In this document: in pieces, positions 48,176-55,147 of the stretch | Position numbering within the stretch: position 1 is the stretch's first letter | Layout: each line of letters starts with the position of its first letter | Notes under the pieces: model-generated | Told to the model about the DNA's origin: nothing | Database searches by the model: none | The model's input: the letters and a program-made list of their open reading frames with translations, nothing else | Origin: Pandoraea apista | GTDB lineage: Bacteria > Pseudomonadota > Gammaproteobacteria > Burkholderiales > Burkholderiaceae | NCBI RefSeq assembly: GCF_001465595.2 | Contig: NZ_CP013481.2 | Coordinates: 1,922,001 to 1,986,000 of the forward strand | DNA length: 64,000 bases | Reading direction: 5' to 3' | Program-made: the position numbers and the translations under genes

Positions 48176-48649
48176 ATGAAGACGCTGACTTTCGCTGCTC
48201 TTGACACGCTCACGCAACAAGCCGAGCAGTCGCCGCGTGCCCGCATGAACCAGAACTTGCATGAGTCGCTGGAAGATCCGATTCAGCGTTTGGCGATTGC
48301 GATGGAGCCGTCGACCTATATTCGTCCGCATCTGCATCGCCAGACATGGGAGTTGCTTACCGCGCTGCGTGGTCGTTTTATCGTACTGACGTTCGACGAG
48401 GCCGGCATCGTCACGGATCGCAAGGTGCTCGGTGACGACACGAGCGTGACCGAGACGGCAGCGGGCACGTATCACACAGTGCTTTCGCTGGACTCGGGGG
48501 CCGTGATTTTCGAAGTGAAGCATGGCCCGTACCGGCCTTTCGTCGAATCCGATTACGCGAGCTGGTCTGCGCCGGCAGATACGCCGGAAGCCGCCGCCTT
48601 CATGGCGTGGGTCAAGACGGCAAAGGTGGGAGATCGCTGGACTGCCTGA
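48176..48649 (+). CDS. WbuC-family cupin-fold metalloprotein
   Basis: 157 residues. The cupin core is RPHLHRQTWELLTALRGRF with the metal-binding His pair, then GTYHTVLSLDSGAVIFEVKHGPY as the second motif. N-terminal RARMNQNLHESLEDPIQR is typical of the WbuC family, often found beside surface polysaccharide genes. The reaction is unknown. A putative glycosyltransferase gene lies next to it but is convergent. The first ATG, at 48176, gives the family length. Confidence 0.85.
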   Translation: MKTLTFAALDTLTQQAEQSPRARMNQNLHESLEDPIQRLAIAMEPSTYIRPHLHRQTWELLTALRGRFIVLTFDEAGIVTDRKVLGDDTSVTETAAGTYHTVLSLDSGAVIFEVKHGPYRPFVESDYASWSAPADTPEAAAFMAWVKTAKVGDRWTA

Positions 48650-48709
48650 GTGCCTGTATCGCGAGACGTTTTACGGTGCTGACGCGTTTGCGAAGGCGTT
48701 GGTGAAACG

Positions 48710-49684
48710 TCAGCGAGTCCAGCCCTGGAATTCGCGGGACATGGCGAGCAGGGCTTGGGCAGCCGCATCGACGCCACTGAGCCAGTCGTCGCGGCCTGCC
48801 GACATTTCGGCGAGGCGCTGGGGGCTGAAGTGCACGTCGTGCCGAGACGAATCGAGGGCGGCGGCATGCAACTTCCAGACGGGCACACCCAACCCTTCGG
48901 CCAGATGGGCGTGGGTGGCATCCAGCGAGATCACCAGATCCAGATTGTCGATGAGCGAAGCCTCGTCGGCGAGATCGTCGCAATCCGTTCGCCAGTCGAT
49001 CCAGTCGACGGTTTCTGGCGGGATAGCGTTCGATTGAGAGGTGCCGGGGCGTCCCAGCGGCACCCATGAAACGCCGGGGACCCGTAGAAGCCGTGCGAGC
49101 GCACGGAATCTGGCAACGTTGAGAGGCGTTGCCGTCTCCGAGGCGCTGTCGACAGCATCTAGCCCGGCGAGGCCCACACAGAAGCCGTGTTGAGCGATCG
49201 CTGCCAGACGATCGCGCCAGTGACGCGATGCTGCGGTGGCAACCCGAAGAAAAGGTCGTCCTGCGTGTGCGGCAGTGGCTTGGGGGCCTAGCGCGTGCGC
49301 GAGCGAACCAAGCGGGCATCGCAGGTCCCAATCCGAGACGTCGCGTGGCATACGGGAGAGTATGACCGCGCGTTCCCCTATCGACCATTCCACCAGTCGG
49401 CGCGCGTTCGCGGGGCCGACAAATCCCACTTTTCCGAAGCGTGCGGCCGCGACCTCCATATGGCGGAATTGGCTCACCAATCCCGCGTCGTTGTTGGCGC
49501 CAATGATTAGCAGATGTTGGTGGAGCGTGTCGCCGCCGCCGGCCCAGGTGGGAAGGGGGCAATCCGGGTGGGGACTGAGCGCTGCGCCGACTTGCACCCA
49601 GGCGTGGGCGATGGCGTTGGTAGCGGGGCTGACACCGGCGTCGGGCGTTGGGGGCTGAAAGGCGCGTTGCGAAGGCTTCGTCAT
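48710..49684 (-). CDS. Glycosyltransferase family 9-like protein
   Basis: 324 residues from the ATG at 49684. The C-terminal half has a GT-B nucleotide-sugar site as in heptosyltransferase-like proteins and the end domain of TPR-glycosyltransferases (LDLVISLDATHAHLAEGLGV, then PVWKLHAAALDSSRHDVHFS). The N-terminal half has HQHLLIIGANNDAGLVSQFR and FVGPANARRLVEWSIGERAV. An open frame upstream to 50212 is low-complexity and I exclude it. The acceptor is unknown; by family it may modify LPS or surface proteins. It ends 60 bases from the convergent cupin gene. Confidence 0.75.
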   Translation of the reverse strand: MTKPSQRAFQPPTPDAGVSPATNAIAHAWVQVGAALSPHPDCPLPTWAGGGDTLHQHLLIIGANNDAGLVSQFRHMEVAAARFGKVGFVGPANARRLVEWSIGERAVILSRMPRDVSDWDLRCPLGSLAHALGPQATAAHAGRPFLRVATAASRHWRDRLAAIAQHGFCVGLAGLDAVDSASETATPLNVARFRALARLLRVPGVSWVPLGRPGTSQSNAIPPETVDWIDWRTDCDDLADEASLIDNLDLVISLDATHAHLAEGLGVPVWKLHAAALDSSRHDVHFSPQRLAEMSAGRDDWLSGVDAAAQALLAMSREFQGWTR

Positions 49685-50126
49685 GCGAATCCTGGCATCG
49701 AGAGGAGAGCGGGAGGGGGAGCCACCGCGAAGGAAAGCGTACGCGGTGCGTAGCGCCTGCGAAAAATAGCGGGGCGTGCAGAAAATGATAGAGGACTGAT
49801 GGCGCGGATTATTAAGACGCCTTTGCTGGCGGGAACGATTCATTTGCCGGACGGCAAAATATTTAACAAGGAGCACCGAAGCGAGAGAAGCCACGCTGGT
49901 GCAATGAGCGAGAAAGGCGAGAGGAGAGGGGGGTGCGTGCAAGAAGAGAGGTGGGCCGGGGCTCCTTCCTGCTGCGAGTTGGGTTGATGTCTGGGCAGCG
50001 GGGAGGGACAGTTCGCCTGGGGGAGAGAGGAGGAGGCGCCGCCCGGCTGTAGCGCAGCCGATATCGAAAAGAACCGCTCCCAAACCCACGCGGACGAAGG
50101 TTTGGGGCGCGGATACTCCTTCGAAA
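49685..50126. other. Intergenic, purine-rich stretch
   Basis: About 440 bases between two - strand genes. The + strand is strikingly purine-rich at about 49880-50035 (runs of GAGAGGAG type). An open frame at 49799-49987 (+) has no recognisable features and is not called. The promoter of the glycosyltransferase gene should lie here; nothing clear was seen. Confidence 0.45.
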
Positions 50127-50993
50127 TTACTTCTTCTTTTTCGTGGACTTCTTGGTCGGTGCTGGCGCGTCGTCGTCTTGCACGGCGAGTTGGCCACCGG
50201 TGCCGAGGCCACCGGCGACCGTTTGTTGCTTGTAGTTCTTCACGGCGCGCACGACGTTGTTGTACGAGTCGGTGAAGGCGGCAACGATGACCTTGCCTTC
50301 GGCGGTGTTTGAGTAGCCGCCGAGCGAGCCGCCGGCAGAGCTACCGAGGATGCGGCCGAGTGCACCGAAGTCCATGCTGCTGGCGCTGCCTTCTGCGGCG
50401 GCGATCTGCACGCTGGAGCGGTTGTCGATGACGGTGAGCAGCGTGCTGGCTTCCTTAGCGTTCATGCTGCCGGCGAGGGCGCCGATGGCCGAACCGATAC
50501 CGCCCGGCAAGAGGCCGGCGATGCTTGCCCCGGCGCCGCCGGCGTTATTGTTCGTGAAGGTGATCGACGGGCTGATGGCATAGTCGGCGGCGACCATCTT
50601 GCCTTTGCCGAAATTCGACTTGTTGCGCAGTTCGCCGGAGTCTTGCAGGGCGCGCTCGCCCATGACCGTGTTCATGCCGCGGCCGCGATCCACGACGACG
50701 AAGCAGTTTGACTGTTGCACGAGGAGCTTGAGCACCGGAACGGTCGAGCCGAGTTTGTACTGGCCGGTGAGCATGCCGTACCAGGGCGCGGACGTATCTT
50801 CGATTACCGCGATCGTGCCCAGCGGGCGGTCACACTTTTCGAGTGATTGGTTGGCGTTTTCGGAGTTTGCGCCGCCGGCGGAACCGGTCGCCGCCGTCTT
50901 GGCGCTGCTGCTCCCCATGTTCATGGACGAGCAACCCGCCATGATGCCGGCTGCAACCAGCAGGCCCGTGATTTTTACGAGATGGTGTGCCAT
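50127..50993 (-). CDS. CsgG/HfaB-like lipoprotein
   Basis: 288 residues with a lipoprotein signal peptide (LLVAAGIMAGC, Cys20), so probably anchored at the outer membrane. The central part resembles the CsgG/HfaB family: GTIAVIEDTSAPWYGMLTGQ, FVVVDRGRGMNTVMGERALQ and AADYAISPSITF. A Gly-rich region (GASIAGLLPGGIGSAIGALAG) and a Lys-rich tail ending TKKSTKKKK are added. CsgG forms the curli export pore; HfaB secretes holdfast proteins. No curlin genes are nearby, so the substrate is unknown. AGGA lies before the ATG. Confidence 0.8.
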   Translation of the reverse strand: MAHHLVKITGLLVAAGIMAGCSSMNMGSSSAKTAATGSAGGANSENANQSLEKCDRPLGTIAVIEDTSAPWYGMLTGQYKLGSTVPVLKLLVQQSNCFVVVDRGRGMNTVMGERALQDSGELRNKSNFGKGKMVAADYAISPSITFTNNNAGGAGASIAGLLPGGIGSAIGALAGSMNAKEASTLLTVIDNRSSVQIAAAEGSASSMDFGALGRILGSSAGGSLGGYSNTAEGKVIVAAFTDSYNNVVRAVKNYKQQTVAGGLGTGGQLAVQDDDAPAPTKKSTKKKK

Positions 50994-51220
50994 TTTCCTA
51001 GTTCTTTAGAATGTTGTTCTGGAAGTTGGCGGCGTTGCCCTGCCCGGATTCACCCCGGGTGTCGGCCAAGTCGGTGACGCCACCGTATGCCAGGAGTCCA
51101 AAAAAGCAGGAGTAAGAAGCGAATTACGGTAGGACTCCTATGCTGAAATGCTCCGTAAGAACATTCCGCGCCGCATGCTAGCACGCGGTCAAATCGCTGG
51201 TCCCCTATCAAAAATCGTGG

Positions 51221-51272
51221 GGATTACGAATGGATTAGGGTAGTGCTTTCGCAAAGGATTAGGCGGGGATTA
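51221..51272. repeat. Four GGATTA direct repeats in two 11-base-spaced pairs
   Basis: GGATTA occurs at 51221, 51232, 51256 and 51267; each pair is 11 bases apart, the pairs 35 apart. One-helical-turn spacing suggests a protein-binding array. The place, about 230 bases before the CsgG-like gene (- strand) and outside the prophage edge, fits a regulatory site for that gene. Confidence 0.55.
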
Positions 51273-51328
51273 GGTAAAAACCATGAGCAAGGTGGATTGC
51301 CCACGCTGACTCGGCGCCGACGGGCGCA

Positions 51329-51361
51329 AAAAAGCCCCGTCAGGCAGAGGCCGAGCGGGGC
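51329..51361 (-). terminator. Leftward terminator next to the prophage edge
   Basis: On the - strand GCCCCG...CGGGGC is followed by six T (stem 51334-51339 with 51356-51361). No - strand gene ends here now; it fits the terminator of a tRNA gene whose 3' end remains at 51397-51420. Confidence 0.65.
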
Positions 51362-51396
51362 GTTTCGGTAATGCTTGAGGGCTGAGCGAAAAATCG

Positions 51397-51420
51397 TGGT
51401 CCCCCCGACAGGAATTTCGA
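51397..51420 (-). other. Displaced tRNA 3' end, likely attachment site
   Basis: Read on the - strand the last 19 bases are ATTCCTGTCGGGGGGACCA: T-stem 3' strand CCTGT, acceptor strand CGGGGGG, discriminator A and CCA, in the exact lengths of a tRNA end. Upstream the match breaks at TTCGA (two extra bases, no ACAGG partner), as expected at an integration crossover. I could not name the tRNA. Confidence 0.55.
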
Positions 51421-51580
51421 ACCATTATTACAAATTGCACAGCTAGACCCCACATTGCCCCAAATCCATGTCCAGCAAGCCATCGCAGGGTATGCGTCGT
51501 GGTACGATTCCCACCAAAGCAAACCATATTGGCGTAAAGAATACATAGCGATTACGCCAAGATCACGCCAAGGTGGGGCG

Positions 51581-52576
51581 ATGGCATCATTCAGAAAGCG
51601 GGGCGATACTTGGCGCGCTGAGATTGTGCGCTCAGGCGTTCGACTGTCGGAATCCTTCAAGACGAAAGCCGAGGCTGTAGCCTGGGCGGCAAAGAAAGAG
51701 GCCGAGATAATGCATGGCCAGCACCGGCACTATACCAAGTCCGGGAAGACTCTGGCAGATGCATTCGACCAATACCTTTTGGAAGTTTCCCCGACCAAAG
51801 CAAAGCACGGCTGGAACGTGACACGGATTGCTTTTCTCAAAAATCAGTTGTCATTCGTTGGCGAGTTAATCCACAAGGTCAAGGCCGAGCACATTAAGTC
51901 GTGGACAGACGATCGTCTGTCCGAGGTGAAGACGTCAACCGTGAACCGTGACTTGAACCTGCTTTCGGCGGTATTCGAGGCCGCCCATACGGATTGGAAG
52001 TGGATTCCCTCAAACCCGGTACATGAAGTGCGGCGCCCGAAAAATCCCAAGTCACGCGATAGGTTGATCTCGCTCGAAGAGCGAAACGCGATCCTCAAGC
52101 ATTTGGGATATGACGATGACGCACCTGTTGAAACGGCACAGCAATACATCGCCGTCGCGTTTCAACTGGCGATCGAGACTGCAATGCGTCGAGGCGAGAT
52201 ATTGGGGCTGGTGTGGGGACGCGTTCATGTCAGCAAACGGTTCCTTCACCTGGACAAGACGAAGAACGGCGACGCGCGCGATGTCCCGTTGTCGAAGCGG
52301 GCATGCGAACTCATAGAGAAATTGCCGAAAGTAAAAGGCGAGAATAGGTGCTTTCCAGTGAACCCGGGGACGGCCGATACGCTTTGGCGCCGAGCGGTGG
52401 CCAAAGCAGGAATCGAAGGGCTCACATTCCACGATAGCCGGCACCAGGCAATCACGAGCCTGTCGAAGAAGCTCGACATTCTGGCGCTATCTCGAATGGT
52501 AGGCACCCGAGATCCGCGCACATTGATGGTCTACTACAACGAGACGGCCAGCGCGATAGCCAGCCGCCTCGATTAA
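51581..52576 (+). CDS. int: Prophage tyrosine-recombinase integrase
   Basis: Catalyses site-specific integration and excision. 331 residues from the ATG at 51581 (AGGTGG upstream); a frame open back to 51455 adds an unrelated start. The N-terminal arm and core-binding domains (FRKRGDTWRAEIVRSGVRLS; TLADAFDQYLLEV) precede the catalytic domain. Catalytic residues: Arg in ETAMRRGEILGL, Lys in LDKTKNGDARDV, His and Arg in FHDSRHQA, and Tyr in MVYYNETA. It faces the AlpA-like gene and their ends overlap by four bases. It adjoins the putative att site, as in lambda. Confidence 0.95.
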   Translation: MASFRKRGDTWRAEIVRSGVRLSESFKTKAEAVAWAAKKEAEIMHGQHRHYTKSGKTLADAFDQYLLEVSPTKAKHGWNVTRIAFLKNQLSFVGELIHKVKAEHIKSWTDDRLSEVKTSTVNRDLNLLSAVFEAAHTDWKWIPSNPVHEVRRPKNPKSRDRLISLEERNAILKHLGYDDDAPVETAQQYIAVAFQLAIETAMRRGEILGLVWGRVHVSKRFLHLDKTKNGDARDVPLSKRACELIEKLPKVKGENRCFPVNPGTADTLWRRAVAKAGIEGLTFHDSRHQAITSLSKKLDILALSRMVGTRDPRTLMVYYNETASAIASRLD

Positions 52577-52881
52577 GCGGCCTTTGCACGGCTGCGCCGG
52601 CCGCTCGGCAGCGTTCCGCGGTTCTCTCGTGCCCAGGCGATCACCTCGGCAGCGAACCAGCGCGGCTGCGAGTTCTTCGAGCCCCCCGGCTGTACTGGCT
52701 TCGGGAATCCGGGCTGGCAGACAACACGCTGCTTTACCGTGGACCCGGAGAGGTGAAGCCAATCGGCAATGCCCTCGACGTCCCACAGGGTATTTTCGAG
52801 GCTGATTTGCGGGCGCGACAATTGCACAATGAGCGCGTCGATGCGCGGCAGCAGTTCTTTCACGTCGGTTGGTTCCATCAT
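52573..52881 (-). CDS. AlpA-like excisionase / MerR-type HTH protein
   Basis: 102 residues from the ATG at 52881 (GGGAG upstream; a TTG at 52893 is less likely). The winged helix-turn-helix is of the AlpA type: LWDVEGIADWLHLSGSTVKQ, FPKPVQPGGSKNSQPRWFAA and VIAWARENRG. An N-terminal helical stretch precedes it (VKELLPRIDALIVQLSR). Such proteins act as recombination directionality factors or activate int. It is probably the last gene of the leftward operon, 220 bases beyond its neighbour. Confidence 0.8.
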   Translation of the reverse strand: MMEPTDVKELLPRIDALIVQLSRPQISLENTLWDVEGIADWLHLSGSTVKQRVVCQPGFPKPVQPGGSKNSQPRWFAAEVIAWARENRGTLPSGRRSRAKAA

Positions 52882-53053
52882 CGTATCTCCCAATCTCTCG
52901 CAGTAACCCGCAGAATCTCTTTCAGTGCTTCGTTCATTCAGTAAAGCGGTCGCTTGATATCGAGCCGTTCGGGTATTCTCTAGTCATGGCCGTCAAAAAG
53001 ATGGTGTAGCTTGTAATGACCGTAAGCCGAAATGCCCCTGGTGATCGGATCTC

Positions 53054-53082
53054 AGCCCGCGCAATGCCGTGGGCTTCTTTTT
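53054..53082 (+). terminator. Possible terminator between prophage genes
   Basis: AGCCC (53054-53058), a 12-base loop and GGGCT (53071-53075), then TCTTTTT. Short stem; no + strand gene clearly needs it. Confidence 0.35.
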
Positions 53083-53101
53083 GCCGTGGCCGGGTGGGTG
53101 G

Positions 53102-53500
53102 TCATGCTATTTCCTGCTGTTGCGCGGCATGCCTGCGTTTCGCTTCCTTCATCGCAGCATCCCATTCGGCTCTAGACAGTTTTTCCCTGAACACATCAAG
53201 CAAAAATGGCTCGATTCCTTTGCACTTCATGGCAGGACGAATAGCATTGATGCGCTTGTTTAACTCAAATTGCTGTTGTCCAAGAGTCCGCCTCTCCTGC
53301 TTACTAATCGTTCTGTCTCGAAGTTTTTCGTGCACTCTTTTTACAACCGCGACCAACGCATCCCGTTCCTGTTCTGGGGTCATTTGCTCGGTTGTCCCTA
53401 TGTCCCAGCCAAGCAGATTTGCGCCAGTTCGCGACCCATGCGTGGAATATGAGCCGGTTCGCGCCTGCCAGTGGGCGTTCCGTGCGGTTGCCCCTTTCAT
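53102..53500 (-). CDS. Hypothetical prophage protein, charged helical
   Basis: 132 residues from the ATG at 53500, which has GGGAGG five bases upstream. An inner ATG at 53383 would leave the protein-like part (TPEQERDALVAVVKRVHEKL, SKQERRTLGQQQFELNKRIN, LSRAEWDAAMKEAKRRHAAQ). The first 39 residues are of odd composition and may be a leftover of a fusion with a methyltransferase gene whose first codons lie directly upstream. No known domain recognised; it looks all-helical. Confidence 0.65.
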   Translation of the reverse strand: MKGATARNAHWQARTGSYSTHGSRTGANLLGWDIGTTEQMTPEQERDALVAVVKRVHEKLRDRTISKQERRTLGQQQFELNKRINAIRPAMKCKGIEPFLLDVFREKLSRAEWDAAMKEAKRRHAAQQQEIA

Positions 53501-53544
53501 ACAACCTCCCGGCAGTCGCCCAGAATGATCTCGTTCTGTCTCAT
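53497..53544 (-). pseudogene. Truncated start of a DNA methyltransferase gene
   Basis: From the ATG at 53544 the - strand reads MRQNEIILGDCREVV then stop. The stretch IILGDCREV is the usual opening of N4/N6 DNA methyltransferases (motif near the SAM site), but the rest is missing and the next gene begins in the overlapping ATGA. Its first 15 bases equal the start of the gene at 53968. Confidence 0.45.
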
Positions 53545-53576
53545 GCTAGGATTTCTCGAAAGTGCGGGAGGTCGCC

Positions 53577-53744
53577 ATGTGGAAATGCGTGCGATGTGGA
53601 CTTGAGATCCCATTCGAGGGCATTGAGCCTGCGATTGACGACCTCGGCATTTACTTCATCTGCCCCGTGTGCCGCCGACGTAACAAGCTGATTAACGTGG
53701 GCAAGCCGGACGGGCCAATAGAGTTGATGCAACCTGACGAATAG
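53577..53744 (+). CDS. Small zinc-ribbon protein
   Basis: 55 residues from the ATG at 53577, with GGGAGG five bases before it. WKCVRCGLEIPF and FICPVCRRRNKLI give two CxxC pairs, a likely zinc ribbon. It is the only + strand gene inside the leftward operon, so it should have its own promoter. Partner unknown. Confidence 0.7.
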   Translation: MWKCVRCGLEIPFEGIEPAIDDLGIYFICPVCRRRNKLINVGKPDGPIELMQPDE

Positions 53745-53746
53745 CA

Positions 53747-53968
53747 TCACGTCTCCTTAGCAAGGCCACGCCATGGCCAGTTAGGTCGCACGCTCACCTG
53801 CCAGCGGTACATATGAGCTACCTCTGGAAATGGAGCGCCCGGCCCCCAGTAGCCGTTCCAATATGCGAAAAACAAGGTGCCGGTAGAAGTGTTCTGTTTC
53901 TCGTAGACACCTTTATGTACTGGTTGCACTTCAGGTGGAAACCACTCGGTGTGCTCGTTCTGTCTCAT
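53747..53968 (-). CDS. Small conserved-looking prophage protein (WFPP...YWNGYWG type)
   Basis: 73 residues from the ATG at 53968, which overlaps the upstream stop as ATGA. RQNEHTEWFPPEVQPVHKGV and TLFFAYWNGYWGPGAPFPEV resemble small phage early proteins I have seen without assigned function. The aromatic-rich core suggests a small beta fold. Its first five codons repeat at 53544. Confidence 0.7.
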   Translation of the reverse strand: MRQNEHTEWFPPEVQPVHKGVYEKQNTSTGTLFFAYWNGYWGPGAPFPEVAHMYRWQVSVRPNWPWRGLAKET

Positions 53969-54153
53969 GAGCGGGCCTTTGCGGCGTTTCCTGGCACGAA
54001 ATAGCTGACATCGCGCTTCTGCACCGGTCGTGCCAGTTTGATTTGCTTTTCGAAGATGATGCCGATCCAAGCCACGCCGGCACATTCCGCAACCGCAAAG
54101 TCACGTCGCCGAGCGATGGCAGTATCGATATGAACGAAGGTTCCTTTGCACAT
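53965..54153 (-). CDS. Hypothetical small prophage protein
   Basis: 62 residues from the ATG at 54153 (GGAGG four bases upstream, inside the end of the previous gene). CKGTFVHIDTAIARRRDFAV and GIIFEKQIKLARPVQKRDVS; no domain recognised. It overlaps by one base upstream (TGATG) and four bases downstream (ATGA), so it is part of a coupled chain. Confidence 0.65.
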   Translation of the reverse strand: MCKGTFVHIDTAIARRRDFAVAECAGVAWIGIIFEKQIKLARPVQKRDVSYFVPGNAAKARS

Positions 54154-54443
54154 CACGCCTCCTTAGCGCCGTCGACGCGCTCGGCCTGCCAGTGTTTGCA
54201 GGCCGGCGAGCGCAGCAGGATGTCGGAGCCTGCGCCTCCAGTCCAGAATGGGCGCAGCAGTTCGCATTTCCAATAGGTGCGCCCCCCGCAGCGGCCGGTA
54301 CCGACTGAGTGCTCGCAGGACTTGCACGTCTCGCTTTGGGGGCCAGAACCCGGCGTTGCGGCGTAGCCTTTCGGCGCAGGCGTCTTTCGGAACTCGGTCA
54401 CGACGCGCTCGCCGAATAGGTCGGTGGATTCGACTCGGATCAC
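54153..54443 (-). CDS. Cys-rich prophage protein, probable zinc binder
   Basis: 96 residues from a GTG at 54443 with AGGAG eight bases upstream. Cys pattern: TCKSCEHSVGTGRCGGRTYW, then KCELL and SPACKHWQAERVDG. Spaced Cys and a His suggest metal binding. The end overlaps the next gene by one base and its start overlaps the HNH gene by four. Function unknown. Confidence 0.7.
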   Translation of the reverse strand: MIRVESTDLFGERVVTEFRKTPAPKGYAATPGSGPQSETCKSCEHSVGTGRCGGRTYWKCELLRPFWTGGAGSDILLRSPACKHWQAERVDGAKEA

Positions 54444-55147
54444 GATTTCCGCTCCTCCACTGCCTGCGAGGCTAGTTTCGCCAGCCGCGCCGATGCATAT
54501 GCCGAATGCGCTTCTTGCGGCGTGCTGAAATATCCCAGATGGGTTTTTCTGCCCTTCAATCGGATTTCGGCGGCGAACAGGCCATTCGACTTGGATACGA
54601 CGCCGCGATACCCAAGACGATTGTTGGAGCGCGGGCGCATCTGGTCTGAGCTTTCGATATAACCGAAGACAGGATTGAGAACCGCATATTCGCCGTGAAG
54701 TCGAATAGCGGCCTTGTTGAATTCATGGGCGGCTTCTTCAGGGGTGTCAAAAAACCCAAGGCGTGTAACGCCATGACGCCCGATCTTGGCTTCCCATTTC
54801 CGAGCATGTCGGTTGTAAGTGACGCCTCGATATCCAGAGGTGTTATCCACGTGGATGCGATGGTTGATGGCGTTCTCCGAGTTTCCGACTATTCGAAGAT
54901 TATCGATACGGTTGTTCTGCTTATCCATGTCGATGTGGTCTAGGATGCCGTTCGGCTCTTCTCCGTAATACAAAAGCCACGCGACCCTATGGGCTCGGTA
55001 AGTTTTGTCGGCGCACGAGACGTAGAGATGTCCGCAAGGTGCCACGTGCGTGGCGACCTTTCCCGGTCTGACTTTCTTGCGCGTGATTACGCCGGTTTCC
55101 GGGTCGTAAGAGAGCAATCGATTGGCTACTTCGAATGACAGGCTCAT
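54440..55147 (-). CDS. HNH homing-type endonuclease with two AP2-like DNA-binding domains
   Basis: 235 residues. HNH core (about 52-98): HRVAWLLYYGEEPNGILDHI, DMDKQNNRIDNLRIVGNSEN and AINHR. Two AP2-like domains follow: SGYRGVTYNRHARKWEAKIG...LGFFDTPEEAAHEF and LGYRGVVSKSNGLFAAEIRL...HLGYFSTPQEAHSAY. This is the build of phage-borne homing endonucleases, selfish nucleases that spread into alleles lacking them. Unusually it is fully stitched into the operon: its start overlaps the gene before by four bases and its end overlaps the next GTG. Confidence 0.88.
   Translation of the reverse strand: MSLSFEVANRLLSYDPETGVITRKKVRPGKVATHVAPCGHLYVSCADKTYRAHRVAWLLYYGEEPNGILDHIDMDKQNNRIDNLRIVGNSENAINHRIHVDNTSGYRGVTYNRHARKWEAKIGRHGVTRLGFFDTPEEAAHEFNKAAIRLHGEYAVLNPVFGYIESSDQMRPRSNNRLGYRGVVSKSNGLFAAEIRLKGRKTHLGYFSTPQEAHSAYASARLAKLASQAVEERKS

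Noticed and set aside
49685..50212. Upstream extension of the glycosyltransferase frame
   Set aside because: Low-complexity composition and it would run into the CsgG-like gene; family similarity begins after 49684.
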